64,000 bases of DNA from the NCBI RefSeq assembly GCF_945957355.1, contig NZ_CAMFKM010000002.1, forward strand, positions 1-64,000, given 5' to 3'. Origin of the DNA: an uncultured Reyranella sp. GTDB lineage: Bacteria; Pseudomonadota; Alphaproteobacteria; Reyranellales; Reyranellaceae. The position numbers and the translations under genes are program-made. Below, in pieces: positions 1 through 6,869 of the stretch. Position 1 is the stretch's first letter. The number at the start of each line of letters is the position of its first letter. Below the pieces are notes generated by a model that worked only from the letters and a program-made list of their open reading frames with translations, had not been told where the DNA came from and searched no databases.

Positions 1-2
1 CG

Positions 3-581
3 CTCGACGCCTGGATGAAGCGCGCGCTGGAGATCTGCGCCGCCCATGGCGGCGTGGCGGACCAGAGCGACGACGACGAGAACGCGCACCGATCGGGCGC
101 CGCCGGCGCCTGGCGCAACAAGTTCATCCGCGCACCGCACTACGGCGAGCACGCCGTGGCCCGCGGCATCCTGTCCTCGACCTTCGAGACTTCCATGACC
201 TGGGAGCGCACCCGCGACTTCCACGCGAAGATCACGAAGCTAACGAAGGACACGATCAAGGCGGTGACAGGCCGCGACGGCACCGTCACCTGCCGCTTCA
301 CCCACGTCTACCCCGACGGGCCCTGCCTCTACTTCACCTTCGGGGGCCTGTTCGATCCGAAGAAGGACGCGCTTCAGCAGTTCATGGAGATCCTCTCCAC
401 CTGCACCGCCGCGACCGTCGAGCATGGCGGCACGACCACGCACCACCACGCGGTGGGCCGCTTCCACCGGCCGTTCTACGACAAGCAGCGTCCGGAGCTC
501 TTCGCCCGGGCCCTGCGGGGCGCCAAGCGCGAGCTGGATCCGAGGGGGATGATGAATCCCGGCGTGCTGATCGATCCGTGA
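3..581 (+). CDS. FAD-linked oxidase, C-terminal part (runs in from outside the window)
   Basis: The reading frame is open from the window edge, so the start and the FAD-binding domain lie upstream. The visible 192 residues look like the substrate-binding/cap domain of the vanillyl-alcohol-oxidase/GlcD superfamily. The end reads HHHAVGRFHRPFYDKQ followed by LDPRGMMNPGVLI, the usual terminal signature of FAD-binding oxidases close to alkylglycerone-phosphate synthase and D-lactate dehydrogenase. Family knowledge suggests a flavin-dependent 2-hydroxyacid or alkyl-DHAP type reaction. The substrate cannot be assigned from this fragment. The gene ends 10 bp from a convergent membrane-protein gene. 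Confidence 0.75.
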   Translation, partial: LDAWMKRALEICAAHGGVADQSDDDENAHRSGAAGAWRNKFIRAPHYGEHAVARGILSSTFETSMTWERTRDFHAKITKLTKDTIKAVTGRDGTVTCRFTHVYPDGPCLYFTFGGLFDPKKDALQQFMEILSTCTAATVEHGGTTTHHHAVGRFHRPFYDKQRPELFARALRGAKRELDPRGMMNPGVLIDP

Positions 582-591
582 CGGATCGGTG

Positions 592-1083
592 TCAGTGGGT
601 GGCCGGAACCGATCGTGGCAGGAAGAACAGCATGACGAGGACGTGACGGACGAGCAGGAGCGCCCCCACACCCACGAAGAAGAGGCCGGCGGCGACGAGA
701 TAGTCGTCGACCTCGCCGGTGTAGATGATGGTGTTGGGGATCTTGATCAGCTCGATGCAGATCTCGGCCATCAGGCCGATGGAAAGCTGGCCGACGCCGT
801 AATTGTGACAGGCATGATCGATCACCGCCTGCCATCCCTCGTCCGGGCCGTCCAGCAGGCCGAAGATTTCGCGCAGGGTCCGCCGTTCCTCCAGAAGAAC
901 GCCCCAGCCGATCATGATGATGCCGATACCGGTGACGATATCCATCTCCTCCTTGAGGTCGGGTTTGATCCAGAGCGACCTGGAAACCTCGATCAGGGTG
1001 ATACACATCGGGATGCAGATCAGGAGCGAGAGGAATCCGATCGTGTAGCGGGACGTCAGGACAAGCATAAGCGTACGAAACAT
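592..1083 (-). CDS. Multi-pass membrane protein of unknown function
   Basis: A 163-residue protein with about four hydrophobic segments (near residues 10-30, 45-65, 90-115 and 128-155) separated by short charged loops. The start at 1083 (MFRTLMLVL) was preferred over longer options because AAAGG lies 8-9 nt upstream and the upstream extension is not hydrophobic or conserved-looking. The length resembles small inner-membrane proteins of the YqhA type, but I could not match it convincingly. It is convergent with the oxidase fragment and divergent from the DUF4239-like gene at 1222, so the roughly 140-bp gap at 1084-1221 probably holds both promoters. Confidence 0.6.
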   Translation of the reverse strand: MFRTLMLVLTSRYTIGFLSLLICIPMCITLIEVSRSLWIKPDLKEEMDIVTGIGIIMIGWGVLLEERRTLREIFGLLDGPDEGWQAVIDHACHNYGVGQLSIGLMAEICIELIKIPNTIIYTGEVDDYLVAAGLFFVGVGALLLVRHVLVMLFFLPRSVPATH

Positions 1084-1221
1084 GGGATAGGCCTTTGAAG
1101 CGAGATCTCCGGCCAGGTAACGACCGTGACGATAGAAACCTAGTCGACCGGTTCCTTCGGGAGCAATCTCTGATACTGCGGTGGCAGTGAAACCAATGCC
1201 CTCGAACGCCGACACCGGACC

Positions 1222-2004
1222 ATGATCGACTGGCTGTACTCACTCCCCGAGACCCTCGTCCTGATGATGGGCGCCGTCATCATGGCCGGCGCGATCCTCA
1301 CCCTGCCGTCGCTGGTGCATCGGCTGCCCTACCTGCGCACGAGCAACGAGAACAACGACTTCGTGCTGCGCATGCAGGCCACGCTCTTCACCATGACGAG
1401 CCTGGTGCTGGCCTTCACCCTGGTCGAGGCGGAGAGCAACTTCCGCAAGGTCGATTCGCTGATCGCGACCGAGGCCTCGCAGATCAACCGGCTCGACCGG
1501 CTGCTCAGCCGCTATGGCGATGACTCGACCACGGAACTCCGGCAGCACCTGCTGGCCTATGCGAAGGCGATCGTCGACGATGAGTGGCCGGCGATGCTGC
1601 GCGACGAGCGGAGCAGCAAGATACGTGCGACCCTCGGCCCCCTGTCCCGGGGGATCTTCGCCATCGAACCCCGGCCCGGCCGCGAGACGACGATCTATGC
1701 CGAAATCCTGAGGTCGTTCGACTCGATCGTCGAGTCGCGCGACGCAAGGCTCAACGCCGTCACGCTCGGCCTGCCCAAGCCCTACTGGCAGGTCGTCCTG
1801 TTCGCAGTCCTGATGCTGCTGTTCATCACAAGCACGATGCAGCGCAGCACCTTCCGCGCCTACGTGCTCTCCGCCCAGATGGCGGTAATGGGCGCCTTCA
1901 TCGGCTTCGTGTTCATCATGGACCAGCCCTTCAAGGGCCAGACCGCAGTGGATTCGGACGCGCTCCGGCGGACGATCGTCCTGATGGAGAACCGGGACCG
2001 GTAG
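1222..2004 (+). CDS. DUF4239/bestrophin-like membrane protein
   Basis: 260 residues with a hydrophobic N-terminus (residues 8-32), a second membrane stretch near 55-68, and two more near 188-235. A long soluble helical section lies between them, with the EA-x(3)-NFRKVDSLI and EASQINRLDRLL pattern typical of DUF4239 (bestrophin-like) proteins. Family function is uncertain; an ion-channel-like role is sometimes suggested from the bestrophin relationship. It ends 3 bp before the convergent comM remnant, so it is outside the foreign island and keeps host-like high GC. Confidence 0.6.
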   Translation: MIDWLYSLPETLVLMMGAVIMAGAILTLPSLVHRLPYLRTSNENNDFVLRMQATLFTMTSLVLAFTLVEAESNFRKVDSLIATEASQINRLDRLLSRYGDDSTTELRQHLLAYAKAIVDDEWPAMLRDERSSKIRATLGPLSRGIFAIEPRPGRETTIYAEILRSFDSIVESRDARLNAVTLGLPKPYWQVVLFAVLMLLFITSTMQRSTFRAYVLSAQMAVMGAFIGFVFIMDQPFKGQTAVDSDALRRTIVLMENRDR

Positions 2005-2007
2005 CGG

Positions 2008-2283
2008 TCACGCCGCCAGCGTCGATCGCGTCTGCGGGCGGCGGTAGCTCAGCGCCTCGGCGATGTGCAGGCGGCGCACGGCGTCGGAGCCGTCGAGATC
2101 GGCGAGCGTTCGCGCCACCCTGAGGGTGCGATGCCAGGCGCGGGCGGAGAGGCCGAGGCGTTCGGCGGCGCGGGCGAGCAGCGCGCGGCCTTCCGCATCG
2201 GGTTCGGCGATGGCCGCAAGAAGCGCGCCGTCGGTGTCGGCATTGCAGCGCGGCTTCGACCAGTTGCGGGCACGGTCGGCCAT
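2008..2283 (-). pseudogene. comM: comM/yifB remnant, C-terminal piece
   Basis: About 90 residues matching the C-terminal Mg-chelatase domain of the ComM/YifB family: RCNAD, then LLARAAERLGLSARAWHR and LRVARTLADLDG, ending HIAEALSYRR. The normal upstream part (Walker A, Walker B, sensors) is absent. Instead, at about 2276-2283 the sequence runs directly into a phage RNA polymerase gene on the opposite strand. The matching N-terminal half is at 9417-10124 on the same strand, so this is one gene split by an island, with loss of roughly 200 codons. ComM is a hexameric helicase-like ATPase promoting branch migration in natural transformation; this allele cannot be functional. Confidence 0.85.
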
Positions 2284-3274
2284 CCAGCACAGTGCGACGT
2301 TGGTCGCGGATGCTGAAGCGGGGGAGATGGTGAACCTGGTCCCTAGGGGTTCGCACGAGAAGCCAGCGGATATCTACGCCGTAGTGGCTGAGCGAGCGGT
2401 CGCCATTCTGCGGGAGCAAGAGGCCCAACTAGATCGGTACGCGCACTACTGGCTTACGAGCTGGGGCGTGACCCGCGACGACACCAAGTCGTCAGTGATG
2501 ACCCTTCCCTATGGCGGCACCAAGTATGGAAACCCGGCCAAGGTGCAGAAGAGCATTGAGAAGCAAATCAAGGCCGGCAAGAAGCCCCGCCCGGACTGGC
2601 TGAGCCCGTCGAAGCAGAACCGGAGCGAATACAAGCGGGCCATCAAGGTCCTCTCGGATGCAATCTGGGAAGCCATGAGCGAAGTCGTGCGGGGCCCAAT
2701 GGACGTAATGCAGTACGTCCGTGATTGCGCTACGGCGCTCAAGGCGCTTGAGGCGGGCCGGCGGAAGGCCGCGACGAAGAACAGGAGCAGAGCATCCACC
2801 CCCAACCTTAGGCTTTGCTGGACCTCGCCTTGCGGGTTCCCCGTGTTGACGGACTACCGAGTGCCTAAGACTCGCCGCACCGAACTCCGCGACCCGGCCA
2901 CCGGGCGAAAGCTTACGTTCACCTACTACGCTGCCTCAGCGGCGACGGACTGGAGGGAGGTAGTCGGGAGTGCCCCGCCGCACTTCATCCATTCACTCGA
3001 CGCGAGCCACCTCATGAGGTCCGTGATGCGCGCCCACGCGGCCGGCATCGACCAGATTGCAATAGTCCACGACGCCTTCGGAACCACGCCGTCGAAGGTG
3101 GGCCAGTTGGCGGCGGTGTTGCGGGATGAGTTCGCGCGGATGTACTCGGAAGACGTTCTAGAAGGGACCCTCGGGAAGATGCTCGAAGCAGCCGGCGCGA
3201 CACCCCCGCCGCCGCCTTCGCGGGGCGCTCTCGACGTGGCTGCCATCGCTCAATCGGTTTACCTTTTCGCGTAG
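2276..3274 (+). pseudogene. T7-type DNA-directed RNA polymerase, C-terminal fragment
   Basis: About 332 residues aligning with the C-terminal third of T7 RNA polymerase (roughly T7 541-883). Visible signatures are SAIQHSA (T7 SGIQHFSA), VNLVP, TKSSVMTLPYGG containing the equivalents of catalytic Lys631 and Tyr639, PHFIHSLDASHL, and VHDAFGT containing the His811/Asp812 equivalents. The protein ends ...YLFA, like the conserved FAFA foot of T7. The N-terminal domain and catalytic Asp537 are missing because the frame enters from comM DNA at about 2276. In-frame sequence upstream of that point is antisense comM, so any product would be a chimera. This marks the island as derived from an Autographiviridae-like phage. 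Confidence 0.85.
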
Positions 3275-4196
3275 CTGCGAGGACGCTCCGGGAGGCGTTT
3301 AGGGACTCGTACAGAGCCTCTAGAACGGCCGCCAGACCCTACCTGCCGCCTCCTGGAGCGGCCCTGAGCGGCCTCCTGAGCCCTTCCTGAAGCGGTTTGG
3401 AAGGGGCTTCTCCGTCCAGCCACCGGCCGCCGTGCCTCGCCCTGCTGCGCACCTCTTTTCCGTCGCTACCCCATTGATTTATAATGGCTATTCGGGATTT
3501 CTGCGGGCAAATCGTTGCATACCTCTAGAGAGCTTCCCTTGGGTTTATACAGCAGCACCTAGAGCGCCTTGGAATTCATGCTCCTCAACAGCAGCTCCGA
3601 AGGCAGGCTTCTAGAAGATGATAAAGCTTGGGAAGGCGCTAGCCGATTGCTCCCCTTGCTCCAGGTCCTAGCCTGCGATGCACCCGGGCAAACCTGAGGC
3701 AGCCTTCGTCGCCCGTGCGGGCTCCTCAGGTCTATTCATCTTCAGACAGCCACCCTTGATCCTAGGCTCCGATGTGGCTTCGATCCTTCCAACGGGCTTC
3801 CAGCCCGGGATATTCACGAACCCCTAAGCGCCAGCGCGCCGCGCGGCTGACCCCCCTCTAGGGGCCTTGCGCCTAATAGGCCAGCCGGCCGACGCTCGCG
3901 GGCAGTCTCCCGGGCTTCCCGTCGAGCGCCACGCGGACCAACGCGCCGACACACTCCCGCCGGTCCCGCGACGACGGCAACGCCTCGCGCCCCAGCAGCC
4001 TCCCCGAGTCCGCCCAGGATTGCGTCCGGTCCTGGTGCCCGGTGCTCCCGAATGATGATGGGCTCGGCGCGTGGGCCGCTTCCCGTGGGCCGCTCGGCGC
4101 GTCCCGAGAGCCTCCCCTGAGGGGTGGGCAGAAAACCCCTCCGAAATCCCCTCGGAAAACCTCAATGAATTCAATGGGCGCACGTCGCCGTTCGGC
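3275..4196. other. Long non-coding stretch of the island
   Basis: Nearly 1 kb between the RNA polymerase fragment and the recombinase shows no convincing gene; the short open frames lack family features. It contains several dyads. One is AGCCCTTCC/GGAAGGGGCT at 3379-3408, a possible terminator after the polymerase. A nested one is CCTGAGG (3693-3699) with CCTCAGG (3724-3730) enclosing GCCCG/CGGGC. Another is CGGGCT-TCC-AGCCCG at 3793-3807. Direct repeats GCTCGGCGCGT (4062, 4092) and GTGGGCCGCT (4071, 4085) also occur. An AT-rich patch at 3472-3540 includes TATAAT (3480-3485) without a good -35. It may be degraded phage DNA or hold phage promoters or a recombination region. Confidence 0.5.
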
Positions 4197-4226
4197 TTGG
4201 GCGGATAACAATTGTTTTCTGCCCAA
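4123..4226. promoter_or_regulatory. Candidate recombinase binding/crossover region (res-like)
   Basis: A 30-bp near-palindrome spans 4197-4226. Its outer arms TTGGGC/GCCCAA flank a perfect core AACAATTGTT (4207-4216), and 13 of 15 paired positions match. A further half-site TGGGCAGAAAAC at 4125-4136 is the exact 12-bp reverse complement of GTTTTCTGCCCA at 4214-4225. The palindrome centre is about 63 bp upstream of the recombinase start. Resolvase res sites are known to consist of several inverted 12-bp half-sites next to the recombinase gene, so a crossover site or autoregulatory operator is a fair inference. Function is not shown by sequence alone. Confidence 0.5.
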
Positions 4227-4274
4227 CGCTCCAGTAGGCTGAGGCCCGTCGCGCACTGTCCTGAGGAGAGAGCT

Positions 4275-4910
4275 ATGGCCGCCACGAGCAAGCCCAAGAG
4301 AGCCGCCCTGTACCTCCGCGTATCGACCGACCGGCAGACCGTCGAGAACCAACGGCAAGCCCTAGAAGCGGTCGCGGCGCATCGTGAGTGGGAGATCGTC
4401 ACGGCCTACAGCGACAAGGGCATAAGCGGAGCAAAGGGCAGGAAGGATCGTCCCGAGTTCGACCGGATGCTCAACGATGCCCAGCGTGGGCTCTTTGACG
4501 TAATCATGGTCTTCGCCCTGGACCGCATCGGGCGATCCCTCGGGGACCTCTTAAAGACAATTGAGCACCTCAAAGAGTGCCGAGTGGACCTCTTCATCGT
4601 GAAGTTTCGAGGCGACGGGGAAACGCTCGACACCACTACAGCCGGCGGGAAGCTGCTCTTTCACATCACGGGCGCGTTCGCCGAGTTCGAGCGCGACATG
4701 ATCGTCCAGCGCGTCAACGCAGGGCTTGACCGCGCGCGCGCCAAGGGGGTGACGCTGGGCCGCCCAAGGATTGACAAGAAAGTGGAGGAAGCTATCCGCA
4801 AGGCCCTAGCGAAGGGCGACAAGGGCAAGCACAAACTAGCCGCTGAGTTCGGCGTGGGCTCGGGAACAGTCGCCCGGATCAAGGCAGCCCTGGCAGCCCG
4901 TAAGGATTAG
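4275..4910 (+). CDS. Serine recombinase of the resolvase/invertase family
   Basis: 211 residues, the usual size for small serine recombinases. The N-terminal catalytic domain begins YLRVSTDRQTVENQRQAL, with nucleophilic Ser17, followed by GISGAKGRKDRPEFDRML and the LDRIGRSLGDLL arginine motif. The E-helix region FAEFERDMIVQRV leads to the GRPR hinge (about residue 165) and a C-terminal helix-turn-helix (KLAAEFGVGSGTVARIKAA). All expected catalytic residues appear present. The start at 4275 has GAGGAGAG 5-7 nt upstream. It lacks the long C-terminal zinc/coiled-coil region of large phage integrases, so it is more likely a resolvase/invertase than a phiC31-type integrase. Whether it moved this island is therefore uncertain. 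Confidence 0.9.
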   Translation: MAATSKPKRAALYLRVSTDRQTVENQRQALEAVAAHREWEIVTAYSDKGISGAKGRKDRPEFDRMLNDAQRGLFDVIMVFALDRIGRSLGDLLKTIEHLKECRVDLFIVKFRGDGETLDTTTAGGKLLFHITGAFAEFERDMIVQRVNAGLDRARAKGVTLGRPRIDKKVEEAIRKALAKGDKGKHKLAAEFGVGSGTVARIKAALAARKD

Positions 4911-5117
4911 CACGTAAGCATGGGCGTTCGCGTGGCTATCAGTTCTTTTGCGGGTAGAGGCCCGCGAGAGACGAAGGCAGATGGCGATCCGTTGAGAATA
5001 CATGTCTCGAATCTGCAAGGCGCGCCGCTGCATCGATGTTGGCATGGGCGGAAAGCTCCGCGCAGATAGTGCCCTATGAACCGTGTAGTTTCGATGGGTC
5101 CGTCTAGCAAAGGCGTC

Positions 5118-5507
5118 CTAGAATGGAAGCATATCCTTGAGTTCCTTTAGTATGCTGTCCAAAGCGTCTTCTGTTCCTAATGCCGTGCGCTCTGCCATCG
5201 CGAACAGCTCCTCGCACCTCCGGTAAAATGCAAATCTCGCCGCTTCGTTGGCGAACGCGGATGCCCCTACGGTACCATCTGTAAAGGTATCGATTTGATC
5301 CCCTGTGTCATTGCGGACGGTAATACGAATTGTGGGCTCCGAGTCATCCGGCGCGCCGGGATGAAACTCCCGCGAAATCTCCAGGGAGTGCGAAGCAAAA
5401 GAAGCTCGGTAAGTGCCTTTCTCCGCAGTTTCCTCCCAAGCGATATTGCCTTCCTTCGTGCGGCCATAAAGTTGCTCGAACAGCTCTTTGTGCTTCGCTG
5501 AGATCAT
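5118..5507 (-). CDS. Unknown island protein, downstream partner of the 5504-6070 gene
   Basis: 129 residues, acidic and soluble, with no signal or membrane segment and no family I recognise. It begins with a helical stretch (KHKELFEQLYGRTKEG), has a central part likely rich in beta strands (about residues 25-80) and ends in helices. Its ATG (5507-5505) overlaps the stop of the upstream gene in an ATGA arrangement, and AGGGGG lies about 9 nt before it, so the two are almost certainly co-translated and probably function together. Codon use is less GC-biased than the host. Its position beside a recombinase and a TIR protein suggests defence or phage-related cargo, which is only contextual. Confidence 0.6.
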   Translation of the reverse strand: MISAKHKELFEQLYGRTKEGNIAWEETAEKGTYRASFASHSLEISREFHPGAPDDSEPTIRITVRNDTGDQIDTFTDGTVGASAFANEAARFAFYRRCEELFAMAERTALGTEDALDSILKELKDMLPF

Positions 5508-6070
5508 ACTTGGCCCCCTGACAGAGACTTGAGGTGAACTAGAACTTCGTGCAGGGCATCCAAATCCTTGGCGAAGATTCTATTAAGACGCGGAAAATCG
5601 ACCTGTGCATTGTTTGCGATGGCGCGATCAATTAGACCCTGAGCGCTGGCGATGTTCGCCAATGCCGCTTGAATCACGACCTTCTGCTTTTCTGTTAGCC
5701 CGCCATTCTGCAATCCATCAGAACCGGCTCGGGCGATAACTAGGATTTTACGGAGGGCAGTATACCTGTCAGGCAAGGCAACGAAGACGCGATTGCGGTG
5801 GAAGCGCTCAATTTCCTCAAGGATTGCCGCGCCTGCTGCAAAGTCCGCTAAGACACCAGCATAGGCTATGCTTTGTCTGGCCTTCTCTGCGGCATCTCGC
5901 GCCGCTTCCGCCGTTCTCTGCGCCGTCCTTAGTTTTATGATGGTAGCTATAAATCCAAGCACGGAAATTAGAATGCCGAGCAGGCCAACAATGTCGCTAA
6001 TCTGGTTTGCTGCCATCCATTGAAGGATTGAAACAAGCCAGCCCGGCCATATCGGAGTGTCGGTAACCAC
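5504..6070 (-). CDS. Membrane-anchored helical protein of unknown function (coupled to 5118-5507)
   Basis: 188 residues. One clear transmembrane helix lies near residues 25-47 (IVGLLGILISVLGFIATII). It is followed immediately by an Ala/Glu/Arg-rich amphipathic helix (LRTAQRTAEAARDAAEKAR) that looks like a coiled coil or signalling helix, then a helical cytoplasmic domain to the end. Such short TM-plus-helix proteins are common in two-gene accessory modules of mobile elements, but no named family is recognised. The stop overlaps the start of the next gene by four bases. GC and codon use are unlike the flanking host genes. Confidence 0.6.
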   Translation of the reverse strand: MVTDTPIWPGWLVSILQWMAANQISDIVGLLGILISVLGFIATIIKLRTAQRTAEAARDAAEKARQSIAYAGVLADFAAGAAILEEIERFHRNRVFVALPDRYTALRKILVIARAGSDGLQNGGLTEKQKVVIQAALANIASAQGLIDRAIANNAQVDFPRLNRIFAKDLDALHEVLVHLKSLSGGQV

Positions 6071-6187
6071 CGCTGAATACTACCTAGCCGCGCGACGATT
6101 GTCCCGCCGGCCGGGTCCCTCAAATTGTCCACCGGCACGGGCTTGTAGGAATTTCCGAATATCGATCATCTAGTAAGGCTCCACTAC

Positions 6188-6688
6188 CTACAGTGGGGCC
6201 GAGGGGCGATAGATGATTACGTTCATTCCCGTGGTTTCGTTGAGGCAGAGCGTCGAGAACTCCACCGCGCCGCCATTGGGGGATGCCCAAGTTGCAATCC
6301 CCTTCTTAAAAAGTGGCGGTCTTCCGTACTTCGCTGCCATCAGCCGGAAGACCTCCTTCGCGACTGCCTCACAGGGGTACTTATCGGGCTCCTTCAACGA
6401 ATCGAAGCTGATGATAATTTGCACGACCCGAGGTGTTGCTCCCTTGAACTGTACCGAGACCAGCGCCGGAAAGGCCGATACGGTGACTGGATACTGAATG
6501 CAGCCCACCATGTCCGTGAATTCACAGGAGGCGTAGCTAGGCCCCGCCTTCACTTTGGCCGCTTCCTCGACGGTCATGCCGAACCTGTAGCCGTCATAGC
6601 CATCAATTTTCGGCACTTGGGCCAAAGCACTCAGCGGAGCGAACAGGGCCGCACCGCAAAGAATGACTCCTCCGATACGTGACACCAT
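6188..6688 (-). CDS. Secreted/periplasmic protein of unknown function
   Basis: About 166 residues with a signal peptide (MVSRIGG, hydrophobic core VILCGAALFAPLSAL, cleavage after ALA-Q). The mature part starts with YDGYRFGMTVEEAAKVK, a pattern seen in small periplasmic alphaproteobacterial proteins, and has Cys residues (SYASCEF, GCIQYP, YPCEAV, STLCLN) that could form disulfides. The start is uncertain: GAGGAGGG sits directly against the ATG at 6688, so the GTG one codon later (6685) may be used, and a longer GTG start at 6712 is also open. It is divergent from the TIR-TPR gene. No function is assigned. Confidence 0.6.
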   Translation of the reverse strand: MVSRIGGVILCGAALFAPLSALAQVPKIDGYDGYRFGMTVEEAAKVKAGPSYASCEFTDMVGCIQYPVTVSAFPALVSVQFKGATPRVVQIIISFDSLKEPDKYPCEAVAKEVFRLMAAKYGRPPLFKKGIATWASPNGGAVEFSTLCLNETTGMNVIIYRPSAPL

Positions 6689-6751
6689 CCCTCCTCTCCG
6701 CGAATGACTCACGCTAGCACAACCGGGGCGGGGTGCCTCCTGTTTCGCCGC

Positions 6752-6789
6752 AAGCGAACGTTCGCGGGTTCGGGCGGGATAAGCGAACG
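6752..6789. promoter_or_regulatory. Operator-like palindrome and repeat upstream of the TIR-TPR gene
   Basis: The roughly 180-bp divergent intergenic region contains a perfect 12-bp palindrome GCGAACGTTCGC (6754-6765). Its half-site AAGCGAACG occurs at 6752-6760 and again at 6781-6789, 29 bp apart. The TIR-TPR start lies about 80 bp downstream, with a TACAAT -10-like hexamer at 6847-6852 and no clear -35 or ribosome site. A dimeric repressor controlling both divergent genes is a reasonable inference; no regulator gene is obvious in the island. Confidence 0.4.
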
Positions 6790-6869
6790 GCCTCAGCCAA
6801 CCTCTCTTTGCGCTCCTACCCTATCAGCTGGTTGAATGCTACGATCTACAATCAACTTAGATCGGTCCC

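Noticed and set aside
3476..3485. A TATAAT hexamer as a promoter in the island's non-coding stretch.
   Set aside because: No acceptable -35 at 16-18 bp and no gene follows; kept only as a remark.
4201..4213. A 13-base match to the lac operator (GCGGATAACAATT) upstream of the recombinase.
   Set aside because: It is part of the larger symmetric recombinase-site palindrome; no LacI-type regulator is nearby, and vector contamination is unlikely because the flanks are not lac sequence.
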